DNA from: Persicaria tinctoria
Taxonomy: Eukaryota; Streptophyta; Magnoliopsida; Caryophyllales; Polygonaceae
Length of the DNA stretch: 64,000 nt
Assembly: GCA_037127255.1 (NCBI GenBank)
Contig: JBANSL010000017.1
Location: 71,734,857 to 71,798,856 of the forward strand
Direction: 5' to 3'
The position numbers were made by a program, and so were the translations under genes. The notes under the pieces are model-generated. The model saw nothing but the letters and a program-made list of their open reading frames with translations, made no database searches and had not been told where the DNA came from. This document shows positions 10,699-22,404 of this stretch, one piece after another (the stretch's first letter is position 1; every line of letters starts with the position of its first letter).

Positions 10699-12465
10699 TT
10701 AGTTCACATCAAGGATATGAAGAAAGTTCATGCAAAAGTAGAATTTGCCAAAAGGAACAATCTTTGTGCCAAAGTCAGCTAGATTCAGCTCTCCCTTGAT
10801 CTTCATGAGGCTCAAGGTCTTGTCTTCAACTCTATGTCTGATGAAGTGAAACCTAACATCGATGTGTTTGGTCTTCTCATGGTACATTGGGTCTTTGCAC
10901 AAATACAAAGCACTTTGGCTATCCATGTTGATCACAGGTACAAACTTTCTTCTGAAAATCTCACCAAGTATGCCTTTCATCCAAATGGCTTCCATGGCAG
11001 CTTCTGTAGCTGCAATGTACTCAGCTTCTGTGGATGACAAGGCCACCATAGATTGTTGTTGAGACTTCCAGGATATGCAATTGCTAGCCCAGGTGAAATA
11101 GTATGCAGTTGTGGACTTCCTTGTGTCCTTGTTGCTTGCATAGTCAGAGTCTACAAATCCTTGAAGATCACTTGCAGGAGAGTAGCTGGAATAAATCAAG
11201 CCCAAGTGTTTAGAGCCATTCAAATATTTCAATAAATATTTCATAGCATTCCAATGAGATGATCCAGGATTAGACATATATCTACTTAGAACACTTATAG
11301 CAAAGGCTAAGTCAGGTCTGGTGTTAAGCATTGCATACATAATGGAACCAACAGCCACATCATAGGGAACATCAGCCATTTCCTTTTTCTCATGATCAGT
11401 CTTAGGGCATTGACCTTTGCTCAAAGCAAGGTGCCCTCCTAAGGGTATAGGTGAAGACTTAGAATCAAGCATGCAGAATTTCTCAAGAACTTTTTCAATA
11501 TAGTCAACCTGGGATAACATGAGAGTTTTCTTAGCCCTATTCCTTATGATTTTAATTCCCATAATTCTCTTGGCATTGCCAAGATCCTTCATATCAAAGT
11601 GTTTCATTAAGTTCCTTTTAGTATCAGAAATGACTCTCATAGAAGCACAGACAAGGAGAACGTCATCCACATACAGAAGAATAAACAGAGGAAACTTGGT
11701 GGTAACACCTTTGATATACAAGCAGGAATCATAATCACTTCTAATAAAACTCAGAGACCTCATACAAGAATCAAATTTTATGTTCCATTGTCTAGGTGAC
11801 TGTTTAAGACCATAAATTGATTTTTTAAGAAGGCATACATGATCAGGTTTCTTCTTATCAGTGAACCCTTTAGGTTGCTTCATGAAAATAGTTTCATCAA
11901 GATCTCCATGCAGAAAGGATGTTTTAACATCCATTTGTTCAAGTTCCCAATCAAAGACAGTAGCAATAGCAAGAAGTAATCTCAGATTTTTATATTTCAC
12001 AACTGGAGCAAATATGTCATTATAATCCAGCCCTTCTCTTTGACTAAATCCTTTAGCTACAAGTCTGGCTTTGAATTTAGGTGGCTCATTAGTTTTAACC
12101 CCTTCTTTAATCTTAAAGACCCATTTACAGTCAATGGCTTTAGCATAAGCAGGTTTAGGAACAAGAACCCATGTGTTGTTTATCTTCATAGATTCAAGTT
12201 CTTCAAGCATAGCCTTGTACCATTTTACAGAATCAGAGGATCTCATAGCAGATTCAAAGGTTTCAGGGGGATTACTTTTAATGATTTCAGATGCAACAAA
12301 TGCAAACTCAACAATATTAATGTCATCAATGTATCTTCTATTAGGAATCCTAGTTCTAGGACTCCTATCCCTAACAAGTTGATAATCATTAGCAGCAGAG
12401 TTATCATTGAAAGGAACAGAAGAATTCACAGAAGGAGAGGAAGAAGAAAAAGCATGCTCAGACAT
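10699..12465 (-). pseudogene. Copia reverse transcriptase and RNase H region
   Basis: A 588-codon frame. The reverse transcriptase part has ARLVAKGFSQREGLDYNDIF, MDVKTSFLHGDL and the catalytic YVDD (LLYVDDVLLV). The RNase H part has DSDYASNKDTRKST and the metal-binding ALSSTEAEYIA segment. This is the best preserved part of the element. The N-terminal 40 residues are Ser-rich linker. It lies in a different frame from the integrase part upstream, so a frameshift near 12460 separates them. Confidence 0.95.
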
Positions 12466-13510
12466 AAGAAGGCTCAGAAGAAGGAGAACTGGGAGAATCA
12501 GAATCAGATTGAGGGTTTAAAGGGACTCCCTGAGTTGTGTCTTCTTCACTTGCTTCAGGTTGCTCTTCATCATTTCCTCCTCCTAATTGTTGAGGTTGCT
12601 GAATTGGTGTGACAGGATAAGTTCTTCTTTGAGCAGAGAAGAAGGTTGGAACATGACCAGTGTCAAACTCATCTTCTTCACCTAGCTCAGTTACAGAATC
12701 CCTGAGTTGGTCATCAGGAACAACGAACTTGGAGGGCTCATCAGTGTTGCCTGCATTCTCATTTCTAGGGGTGAGGATATTCTTAAAGTGAAAGTCAGTT
12801 TCATTAAATGTAACATTTCTAGCAACAATAACTTTATATCCACCAGGTTGAATGAGAAGAATTTTATAGCCCTTCACACCTTCAGGGTAACCCAATATCA
12901 CACCCTTTAGTGCTCTAGGTTGTAGCTTACCTTGAGAAACCTGAGCATAAGCCGTACAACCAAAGGGTTTAAGGTATGAAAGGTTGGGTACCTTACCAAT
13001 CCACAGTTCTATTGGAGTTTTGAAGCCAGTTACAGAGGAGGGGCTCCTGTTGATCAGATAGGAGGCAGTGACAACAGCATCTCCCCATAGGCTATGCTTC
13101 ATTCCTGCAGTGAAGAGAAGGCATCTGGCTTTCTCTAACAGTGTCCTGTTCATCCTCTCAACAGTGTCATTCTGCTGAGGGGTGCCAGGCACTGTGAGTT
13201 GCCTTTTGATCTCATTCTCCCTGCAGAAATCATTGAAGGTAGTATTGCAAAACTCAAGGCCATTGTCAGTCTTAAAGCAAACAAGTTTATAACCAGATTG
13301 AAGCTCTACCTTTGATTTCCAAGCTTTGAAAGCCTGGAAGGCCTCATCCTTAGATTTAAAGAGAGTAAGCCATACCTTTCTGGAGAAGTGGTCAATGAAG
13401 GAAATAAAATATTTCTTACCACCAATTGTGTCTACCTGTGCAGGACCCCAGAGGTCTGAGTGTATATATTCAAGAGGCTTGGTGGCCTTGTACACAGAAT
13501 TAGGAAACAC
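12458..13510 (-). pseudogene. Copia integrase core region
   Basis: A 350-codon frame without its own start; the first codon is GTG just after a TAG at 13511-13513. It has the D,D,E catalytic residues in context: HSDLWGP, KTDNGLEF and QQNDTVERMNRT. The frame upstream of the TAG reads RLGHIGNKG...CENCVFGKATK, which is the HHCC zinc-binding/pre-integrase domain, so the stop replaces an internal residue, probably Gln. The acidic, Pro/Ser-rich C-terminal tail is normal for copia integrase. Confidence 0.93.
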
Positions 13511-13636
13511 CTATTTGGTAGCTTTGCCAAATACACAGTTCTCACAGAAAGACAGATCAGAGAGCTTATCAGATATTAAACCATGTTTATGCAAGTAATA
13601 TAGGCCTTTGTTTCCAATATGCCCTAACCTAAGATG

Positions 13637-14101
13637 TCAGAGTTTGGTTAGATGAGAAGTGTCAATAAGATTGCACTCATTACTAGGGGTGATGACATGA
13701 TATAAACCTTTTCTCCTAATAGTCTTGACAATGCACTTATTATTGGAAGAAACAGTTTTAATGCCACCACTGGTATGTATATCATAATTCATGCAATCAA
13801 ACACAGATTCAGACATTTGACTCCTCCTCAAATCAGGAACCCATTTGACATCTTTCAGAGTGATAATATTCCCATCAAACATCTTTAGAGAAACATCTCC
13901 AACCCCCTTGATGGCAAGTGTGTGATGGTCACCAAGTTTGACCATCCCACACCTACTCTGATCAAGGTTATCAAAGCTGGCTTTGATAGGGGTGGCATGT
14001 ATGGTGCAACCAGAGCCAAGGATCCAGTTGCCTGAATCACCTTCCTCTGATGTACACATAAAGAGTTCATTGGGATATGCACCACTGTCAGACTCAAGCA
14101 A
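13637..14101 (-). pseudogene. Copia aspartic protease region, active site changed
   Basis: Contains NWILGSGCTIHATP, the position of the protease active site where copia proteases have D-S-G. Here the catalytic Asp is Gly, so the protease is predicted to be dead. The frame ends at TGA (13637-13639) in the sequence TKL-stop-HLRLGH, where a Trp is usual. It is frameshifted relative to gag. Confidence 0.9.
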
Positions 14102-14135
14102 TGAAATAGAGATATCATTTTTGAGTTTATTTTCA

Positions 14136-15002
14136 TCAGCTCTTTTCTTTTTTCCTGCAATCTTTAATCCAGTGACCTAAGTGACCACAGTAGTTGCATT
14201 TAGAATCTTTAGGCACCTTGGTGGTGGACTCAGATTGTTTAGCATTAGAATTCTCATCTTCTTTATCATTTTTCTTCTTCCTGTTCTTATTTCTATTGCC
14301 ATTAGACTTGTTGGAATTAGCAAACAAGACTTCAGATTTTTCAGTGTTATCAGATTTAGCACCAAATTTAGATTTGAAAACTTTTAGCATCTCATTTTTC
14401 TCTGTGATAGTCTCAACTATTCTTTCCTTAGTGAGAGGCTCCCTAGAGAATTGAATAACATCCTTAAAGTGATCAAACTGTGAAGGCAGAGAATTAAGCA
14501 ACAAGATAGCTTCATGAGAATCCTTAATGCTATCATCACATCTCTCCAATTCTTGGGTCATTTTCAGAAACTTGTCTAAGTTGTCATTTAAAGTGATGTT
14601 GATATCCATTTTAAATGTAAACAACCTACAGAGAAGAGAAATGCGACTAGGCAGAGATTTGACAAGAAAAAGATCCTCCAGGGCTAACCACATAGCCCTG
14701 GGATCATTTACCTTCACTACTTGTCTTGCTACATCATCAGTGAGCCTGAGCATGATCTCAGCATGAGCTTGCTCAGATATTTCAGGTGGGATAGGAGCTG
14801 GTGGAGCTTGTTGGACTGGAGGACCTCTCTCTGGTGCATTTGCAGCAGGAAGTGCTAGTTCAAGAGGAGCAACTGCTCTCCAGCACTTTTCCTTGATGAG
14901 GATCGCTTTCATCTTGACTTGCCACATGGCAAAGTCAATTTTACCATCATATGGTCGGATTTTGACATAAGAGTCAGCCACGGTACCTACACACAAAGCC
15001 AA
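14136..15002 (-). pseudogene. Copia gag polyprotein region with zinc knuckle
   Basis: A 288-codon frame with ATG at 15002. The N-terminal capsid-type part includes PYDGKIDFAMWQVKMKAIL, and the C-terminal CCHC zinc knuckle is CNYCGHLGHWIKDC. It ends in a Lys-rich tail and a stop at 14136; the protease continues in another frame. As the intact start of the polyprotein this gag may still be translatable, but it is only a piece. Confidence 0.92.
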
Positions 15003-15261
15003 ACAAAGTTAGATAGCTCAAAGGCAAAAAATAACAGCAAAGATTACTTAGAGCAAGAGCTATTCAACAAAGTAAAGCACAGAAAAAAAATGTTTTTGTA
15101 AAGAACAAAGAACTAGTTTTGAAAACAGGTGTGGTACGTCGGACGAGAGAGGAACAGCGCCGGGCCGGTGGACACTATATGCGGCCTGCCCAATGTCCAC
15201 GCCCCCAGATCTATTTCCCTCGTCTACAGAGACGAGACAAAGGAAGAAAAGGGACAATCAA

Positions 15262-15273
15262 GCTCTGATACCA
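15262..15273 (-). promoter_or_regulatory. Primer-binding site of the copia element
   Basis: The minus strand reads TGGTATCAGAGC, complementary to initiator Met-tRNA, 3 bp inside the 5' LTR. Confidence 0.92.
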
Positions 15274-15276
15274 CTT

Positions 15277-16113
15277 TGTAGAAAACGATTTAATCCTAGA
15301 TGCTAACACAGAAGCGAGATCGAAAGTAAACATGCAAAGCGGAAGCGAAATAACACACAGATTGATGACGCAGTTCGGTTTCCCTACTCTGCGAAGCCTC
15401 AAGAGGGAGAGAATCAAACCCTATAATCCATTAAGTATGAACGAGTTACAAATCATGGATACAAGTAGTGACGAGCTCAAGGTAACAGATCTAGGTCAAG
15501 CAACTCAGAAAACACGGACAGACAAGGAGAGAATACAAAAGAGGAACAGATACTCCCTTCACTTCGAAGAAGATCGAAGCCGGATGAGAGTAGATGAAGA
15601 CGACGCTAAGGCGGTTGGGAAACCAGGCCGGAAGCTCGTCTTCTTCCTCTTCAGTGTGAGATCTCCGTCGGCGGCGCTTGGGAACCTAGGGTTTCACCTC
15701 TTCTCTCTCTCTTTCTCTTTACAGATGGAAGAACAGTGAATGAGCTCGCAAGTAGGGTTTCGGAGAAAGAGGCCTCTTATAGGGAGCGTCTTTAGGCAAA
15801 ACGCAGCGTTTGGAACAAACCCAGCAAAGTGTCGTTGGAAGCTCTTCAGAGTTGGGGCTAAGAGAAGTGGGCTGGGCTTCAACTGGACTGGGCCGACATA
15901 TAAGATGAACCAAGTTCATATTTTATATCAATCCAACACATCAGTTATAGAAGGACTCCAACCAAGCTCACCAAGTGCCACTGACTAGCTCAATCGAGCC
16001 ACCCTTGGTCCAATGCCTTGAGCCACCTGTGACCTAGTCCTAAATCTTGAGCTTCTAGCCATTACAAGCATACACATAATACTTATACATACATCTGGAT
16101 TATAGACATTACA
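15277..16113 (-). repeat. 5' LTR of the copia element, uninterrupted (837 bp)
   Basis: It starts TGTAGAAAACG and ends GACATTACA on the + strand. It serves as the empty-site control for both insertions in the other LTR, reading GAGTTACAAATCATGG and ATAATACTTATAC where the hAT and CACTA elements sit in the 3' LTR. Confidence 0.95.
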
Positions 16114-16160
16114 TATAATATAATATAAAAACACATAAAATAATACATATCTTAACTTCA

Positions 16161-16164
<4 letters not shown>

Positions 16165-16199
<35 letters not shown>
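16165..16199. repeat. (TA)n microsatellite
   Basis: About 17 uninterrupted TA units, just outside the copia 5' LTR. Confidence 0.9.
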
Positions 16200-16202
<3 letters not shown>

Positions 16203-16889
16203 TCACTTACCTTACAAATATTTTCCTTATCAACGTTTAAATAAAATTAGGTACGTAAGAATTCAAAATACCATGTAGATATGATCGATCGAGATATTGA
16301 GAGATCGATCGGCAAGCAAATAAATCGTCATGTAATAAAAGAAACCAACATTAGGCAAACAAATAAAACAATAAAAACCATCATAGAAAATTTATTGATA
16401 AGACCAAACAACTAAAGCAGTAAAAAAAATATAATTCCTCCATTTTTAAATATATATCGTTTTAATTTTTCGATAAACTTTTTAAGAAATTAAAAATTCT
16501 ATAAATCAATATTAACTTTTAATTAAAATTTTAAAATAGTTTGATACTAAGTATGAATTTATTAAAAAAAAATATTGTACTATTAAAAAAGCCAAATAAT
16601 TTATATTTCGAGAAAAAAAAAATAGAAAAACCGAAGCCAAGTATGCAAAGAATAAACGAGAAGCGTCGGAAATGAAAAATCAATGTGTATGGAATTTTCC
16701 GGTCATGGCCTCCTAGATGAGTAAACTTAAAATTAAAGTAACCGATAGTTTGTTCTAGGAAAATCATACAAAAAGACTATAGTTTATAGGTCCATCTATC
16801 ATCATCTATATATATATACACCTCATACAATGATACAAGCTTTTCATACACAAGAACTTGAAGACAAATCAAGAATTCTTAATTTATAT
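16200..16889. other. Upstream region of the WRKY gene
   Basis: AT-rich DNA. It includes a partial Stowaway-like stretch at 16434-16560 and GATCGATCG-rich sequence near 16283-16312. A possible TATA element (CTATATATATATACACC) lies at 16805-16822, about 70 bp before the ATG. No clear TTGAC W-box was noticed. Confidence 0.45.
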
Positions 16890-19800
16890 ATGGATCCCCC
16901 CATCAATCTTAATGTTGAACCATCGGCTCAACAAGAGCTATTGGTATGTTATTTTATGAAAATCTTTTTATCTGTATCTATATCTATATAAAATTATGAT
17001 GTACGTTCAATGGAACGGTCAGGAAACTAGCGAGGCGATGGAGGAGGTGATCAGGCGGATTTATAGTGAAAACAAGAAGATGATGCAAATGGTGGTTGAC
17101 ATCTTTGAGAAATATTCCTCTCTGCATTCTCAACTCTTGCGACATTTCAAGATCTGTAATACTCGTGAAAATGAAATCAATACTAATATTGATCTACGAA
17201 TTCGGAAGAGAAACGCGGACCATTTGGATATCATTCAAGAAGAAGAAGATGACAACAACATGATAAGTTCATGTATTATCGACAGAAATTATTGCAAGAG
17301 AATCCAAATGATCAACTTCAAGCCTAAAGTCTCTCGAACTCTCGTTCATGTTGATTCCTCTGACTCCTCCCTTGTAAGCTCCGATCTCTCTCTTTCAAAT
17401 TAGTTTTGTTTTCTCTGATCGATGTGGAAACATTTTAATTTCCAACAACCTATATCAATAATCAATATCTGTTAGTGTTTGTTTTGGATTACCATGTTTT
17501 ATGACTTATAATGCACAATATTACATTATACAGAGTAATACACTTTGCTGACCAACTAAAAAGCCCCTCAAGAGGTTCCCCTCTCCACATATATCTCTTT
17601 TTGAACAAGCCTTAACTGAGTTGGTACATTATAAGTCATAACTCATAAAATATGGTTAATCCAAATTTCCAAACACACATCAATTCACATTTTTTTGTAA
17701 CACACAAGACGTACTACACTAGTTAGCTTCTAATTTCCAATTTAAAGAAAAACTAACTTAAATTTTAAAATAATCATTTTTTTTATCAAACCAAATTTAT
17801 TTCCGAAATTAAAAGTGAAAATCGACTTTGATTTAAGTAGATCACAAATCCAATGATGAAATATATTTAATTAGTGTAATTAAGTCTCGTCCCTTACACG
17901 AAGATATATTAACACAATATTATAACATTAGCATGAAGAAAATTTTCTCAAAATCAACAACAGTATGCCACATAGTGACATTATAAGCTTCTATGGATCG
18001 ACTTTAGTTTTTCCTTTAATTTATTTAATCATACATTAAGATCTCTTGATATAGTTTTTTTCTTGTACAATTAATACTGGTATTTATAGTTTTTTTATAA
18101 GATATTGCATCTATACAATTAAATGAGTTATGATAAAATAAAATAATTATTCCTATTTAATCCATTTAATCTTTTTCATTACATATTGCAACTATGTAAT
18201 TATATCATTGTTGACGAGAGAAAGTTTTGTGGAAGCATTCATATGCCTTCACGTAGGTGACAATGAATTAGCTTTCTAATGTACCATCGATTTTTTTTTT
18301 TTTTTTTTTTTTTTGCAATTATACCAATTTGCATTGCATGTTGGCATGTGACATTTTAACAAGTACTTGTACAATTTAAAATTAGTCTTCATTTCATATG
18401 AATTAATGTGACGATCATTTTATGTATCGATCTTTCTATCCTATGTCCTAAAGGCCTAGGATAAGAACATAAATTGGAAAAGATTTTCTAATAAATTTTG
18501 TTATCGACCCTAGAAATCTAATTAAAAGAAAAGCTAAAATAATTAAAATTTAAAATGCAATTCTAAATTATGACTCTTATCCTATGCCCAGAATAGAAAA
18601 ATCGTTTATCTATATATCTTAATAATATTTTTCAAATCAATATTCTTAGGGAAAATTGAAAAAATAAAATAGTCCAACCTTGAAGCGTCGTTGCACTCAA
18701 GGCTGTTTTTTGTAATTAATTTGAATTTAAGGCTGTTTTTTTGTGATTAATTTGAATTTGAAGGCAACTTAAGGCTGTTTTTTGTAATTAATTTTGAATT
18801 TTTTTTTAAAAAAAAAAGAAGAAGAAGAAGAAAATGCTAAATAACTAAATTCTTAAGAATATTTAATTTCCAGATCAAGATTCTTAATACTGAACTTGAA
18901 TACTTATATAGATAGATTATGTGATCGATTGAGTGTGCAGATAGTGAAAGATGGATATCAATGGAGAAAATATGGGCAAAAGGTAACAAGAGATAACCCT
19001 TCCCCGAGAGCTTACTTCAAATGCTCCTTTGCTCCTCTCTGCCCCGTTAAAAAGAAGGTAATTTATTCAAATTTTTTCCTTCAAAAAAACAACATTAATA
19101 AAGTTTCATTGTTTCGTACTCCTTTCGTTTAGTAAAACATGTCATTTACTATTTACAAACATTTTTTTTAAATAATAAAATCTATATTAAATATTATCAT
19201 TTAAAAAAAACATAATTTTATTAGTAATAAATATGAAATTATTTTTAAAATTTTATTTTAATTAAAAACTAATATTTAATTAAATATATAGCTTTTGGCA
19301 ATTGTCCAATGATTCTCATTACTGATGTATATAAACGAATCAAAGCTTTCTAACTAACTCTAGCTGCTCTAACTAGCTCTTAACTACTGCTTAAGTAGAG
19401 ATATATCATATATTTTATATATCATATATTTTAAACGGTTTTCTTAACACCGTTAAATCGGAAAAGATCCACTGACCCTAGAAATCTAATTAAAAGAAAA
19501 GTTAAGTTAATTAAAATTTGAAAAATGTCTTGAAATTTGAGGTTGCTCTTGAGGTATACGATAGAAAAACCGTTATTTTAATATGATTTTTTCTATCTGC
19601 ACCTGATTAATTTCCCAATCCACCATCCAATATTTTTAATTACAAGGATTGTTCGCATTTAAAAAATTATATAAAAAATATGAATTAAAAGGAAATTTAT
19701 TTAAAATCTAATTTGTTCCCCTCAACAAAAACAACAATTTTTTTTTTTTTGGCATTTTATGAAGAAATTAAGTTTGTGGAATTGTACTTGCAGGTGCAGA

Positions 19801-20162
19801 GAAGTGTTGAAAACCCAAAGGTTCTAGTTGTCATATACGAAGGAGAACACACACACAAGAAACCATCTAGCAATAGCCCTACACTTTCAACTAAAATCCC
19901 TAGCCCGCCATCGTCGTTGATCAATCTGACCCCTTCAAGTAGTCACATCTCTTCTCCTGATCGCTTTATCCATCGAAGTCATACCGATAACAACCAGAAA
20001 GACAAAGGATCCGAAAACAATAACCTAAGGGATCAAGAGAGAGACGAGGTCCAACATTGGCTCGTACAACAAATGGCTTCGTCTTTGACGAAAGACCCTT
20101 CCTTTAAATACACTCTAGCAACGGCCATCTCCGACAAAGTATTAGAACATACATTTTGCTAG
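16890..20162 (+). CDS. WRKY transcription factor, group IIa (WRKY18/40/60-like)
   Basis: Model: exons 16890-16943, 17023-17373, 18941-19057 and 19794-20162, all phase 0, giving 296 aa (Arabidopsis WRKY40 is about 300). Residues 19-60 form a heptad-rich helix ([22 protein letters not shown]), the leucine-zipper-like dimerisation region of group IIa. The WRKY domain has WRKYGQK at 143-149 and a C-x5-C-x23-H-x-H zinc finger (C163, C169, H193, H195). [18 protein letters not shown] is typical of group IIa. The intron after VKKK is the conserved V-type WRKY intron. Family members bind W-box DNA in the nucleus and tune basal defence and hormone responses; the role of this copy is inferred. Introns 2 (1.57 kb) and 3 (0.74 kb) hold MITE-like repeats. 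Exon 1 ([11 protein letters not shown]) is the least certain part. Confidence 0.92.
18427..18605. repeat. Fold-back repeat of the TTTCTATCCTATG family, in WRKY intron 2
   Basis: The left end CTTTCTATCCTATGTCC is complementary to the right part CTTATCCTATGCCCAGAATAG with imperfections. The inner parts match the copies at 5051 and 19435 (CGACCCTAGAAATCTAATTA). Confidence 0.6.
18693..18800. repeat. Short tandem repeat AAGGCTGTTTTTTGTAATTAATTTGAATTT in WRKY intron 2
   Basis: Three imperfect copies of a unit of about 30 bp with the core AAGGCTGTTTTTT, followed by an A-rich and AAG-repeat stretch to 18835. Confidence 0.7.
19117..19300. repeat. Partial Stowaway-like MITE in WRKY intron 3
   Basis: CTCCTTTCGTTTAGTAAAAC with a following CATGTCATTTACTATT stretch resembles, in reverse complement, the right end of the copy at 55752-55931. 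The opposite end is not found. Confidence 0.5.
19435..19578. repeat. Fold-back repeat of the TTTCTATCC family, in WRKY intron 3
   Basis: The ends AACGGTTTTCTT and GATAGAAAAACCGTT are inverted repeats. The interior CTGACCCTAGAAATCTAATT is nearly identical to the copy at 18427. Confidence 0.6.
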
Positions 20163-20526
20163 AAAAAAAGTCTTTTTTTGTGCATACACATATTATCGAG
20201 TTTATATAAACTTGCTAAGTAGACTAGTGTTTCGAGTGTGTTTGAATTAATAATAAACAGGGGAGTATTTGTTATTACTTGCTCTAAAAAGGTGAAATCA
20301 TTCATTCCAGACGAATTTGTGACAGTTGTCACAATTTCATATTGTGTTGCATTGTGTAAATGAATTTTTTTTCCCTTATTGAGTCCAAATTAATGTGAAG
20401 TGGTCACCACTATCCAACAACTTAAATAAAAGGGAACCATGCAAATTCCACTAGTTGGTTCATTCTTTGACTTCTTCACAAAGCCATATAAATGTATCAA
20501 AGATTCAAATCATTCCAACTCCACAC

Positions 20527-20569
20527 AAAAAAAAAAAAAAAAAAGGGGGGGGGGGGGGGGGGGGGGGGG
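20527..20569. repeat. Homopolymer junction: 18 A followed by 25 G
   Basis: An uninterrupted A18-G25 run. It could be real or an assembly or basecalling artefact. Confidence 0.9.
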
Positions 20570-20628
20570 ACTAGTCTAGCAAAGACCATTGAATTTTTCG
20601 TTTATGAAGATAGAGTGGGTCAGGGTAA

Positions 20629-20894
20629 GAGCATGCCCAACAGCTTCTCTAAAAAATTCTCCAAAATGGAGAATTATAATTCACATATTCTGAATTTTTT
20701 TGGACTGAATTTCAACAGATTCTCCATTATGGAGTTTACTCCAAAATATATAGAGTTTTCTCCAAATTTAGGGAATCAACTACATTTCTTCTCCCCGTTC
20801 TCTATTTTGGAGAATGAAATGAGGAAGCTGTTGGACCAAAATCAACCTCAATATTCTCCAAAAACCCAATATGGAGAATCTGTTGGGGTTGCTC
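20629..20894. mobile_element. MITE (PIF/Harbinger-like, TAA target duplication)
   Basis: A 266-bp element. The left end GAGCATGCCCAACAGCTTCTC and the reverse complement of the right end GAGCAACCCCAACAGATTCTC pair well. TAA flanks both sides (20626-20628, 20895-20897). Interior motifs such as TTCTCCAAAATGGAGAA are themselves palindromic. Open frames crossing it are not genes. Confidence 0.85.
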
Positions 20895-20897
20895 TAA

Positions 20898-22399
20898 GCC
20901 ACGTTCTAATTTGGATGTAGTGTGTGTGTGTGGCGATTTCTAGTGATTTATTAATTAAGAGAGAGAGAAGTTGAGCAAATGCAAAAGGTTTCCAAAAAGT
21001 TTGTTATCACATTATCAAAATTTGGAGGTTATGTGTATGACCTCATTCTAATTTGAATGTTCTAAAAATCACGTTTAGGTGTCGTCTAGGCGGTAGGCGA
21101 ATGATACTAGAAATTGTTAAGTCTAAACGGGTCTTTAGGTGGAAATCCAGTTAGACGCCGTCTAAACTCTGTGTAATCTCATTTAGGTCTGTCCAGCCAG
21201 ACGCTTATTCATTTTTAGCGTCTAGATATGTGATTAGTTTTGTTTCCCAAATTGAGATGTATAATGTATTTGCTTTTGAATCGGACATATGGTTTTGAAA
21301 TTTAGGAGGTTCAGAGTTGTCAATTGAATGTGTACTTTAACGTTTATTTACTTTAGTGCTAGTTAACACCGCAAATTTGGGTTTATAAGTGATATTATAG
21401 ATTATTATTACATTATATGAATTATTGACGTGTGTTGTACATTAAAATATAAGAAAATAATCAAGTTTAAAGTCCGTCTAGCCACCGCTGCCTAATGAAT
21501 AATCGTCCAATATCACTGAATAATTTTATTCCAACGAAAAATCTTTCAATATATAACAACGAATAATAAAAATTATTTTTAATCTCATTCGTTGATTTTT
21601 TAATTCAATGGTCAAAATTTATTAACATTATGAGTTGCATTGTCGGATATATCATATATGTGATTTATCTATTTGCTCTTGGGAAAACATAATTATGGCT
21701 CCCAAAACACACAAATTCAGCTTTAATTCCAACCGGCCCAAACCTAACTAATCGGTTCTAATCGACCTCTTACAATGGGCCCCTATCCGGCCGGCCCATT
21801 ATGTATCATAAGTAGTCCAATTCCCGAATCCCAATAGATGGAGGATTTGTAACAATGAAAAGTGAGAATATACTACCAATACCATACAAGGAATGATATT
21901 ATGGTTGAGGATTTTAAGAGTCATAGGAGTAACTGAATTCCATTGAATTCGGATCGATCCTTTCGTGTTATAGATTGTGTTTTACCGAACGAAATTGAAT
22001 ATAATGTATAACCAATTATTTACGTTATTGTTATACGCACGATACAATCTCGTCAAATGCACGACATTGCCATCGACTTCCAATGTCGATAAAGGGTATA
22101 CCGACGCCGACTTTCAGGGTCGACAAAATTTTCAAGGTGGGAGGGCTGCTGTAGGGCTGGGAGGGTGTCGACTTTGACAGTCGGAGTCAGAGGCGGTCTA
22201 GGAGGGCTGGAGGTTGTTGTGAGGGTGTTGGGTTGCTGACAACTTCGACAATCGGAGGCTTGTGCCGGAGTTGGGAGGGAGGTTGGTGCACGGGGGGGTG
22301 ATGGGTGGCTGCCGACTTCGTTAGCCGAAGTCGAAAGCAAGTGTCGGAGCTGCTGGTGCGTTGTTGGGAAGGTGACTCCGGTGAAAACCTCATATTGTA
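20898..22399. other. Intergenic, with a possible degenerate repeat at 21075-21500
   Basis: 21075-21240 contains several GTCTAGGCG/GTCTAGACGC-like words, and GTCTAGCCACCGCTGCCTAA lies near 21477-21496; they may be ends of a decayed element, but no target duplication was found. 22040-22390 is GC-richer and repeats variants of CGACTTTGACAGTCGGAGTC. It includes a hairpin CGACTTCG-TTAGC-CGAAGTCG at about 22315-22335. No gene is recognised. Confidence 0.4.
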
Positions 22400-22404
22400 G
22401 TAAA

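Larger units (their letters stand above)
7410..16113 (-). mobile_element. Ty1/copia LTR retrotransposon (Tork/Tnt1-like), decayed, with two later DNA-transposon insertions
   Basis: An 8704-bp element on the minus strand: 5' LTR 15277-16113, primer-binding site 15262-15273, gag, protease, integrase, reverse transcriptase-RNase H, then a 3' LTR at 7410-10593. The gene order, with integrase before reverse transcriptase, defines Ty1/copia. The 3' LTR contains a hAT element (7586-8558 plus 8-bp duplication) and a CACTA element (9197-10559 plus 3-bp duplication). Without them it is 837 bp, exactly the length of the 5' LTR. The flanking 5-mers are TGTAA (7405-7409) and TATAA (16114-16118), a target duplication with one mismatch. 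By eye the LTRs differ by only a few percent. The polyprotein is broken by two stops and two frameshifts, so the element is dead. Confidence 0.95.
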
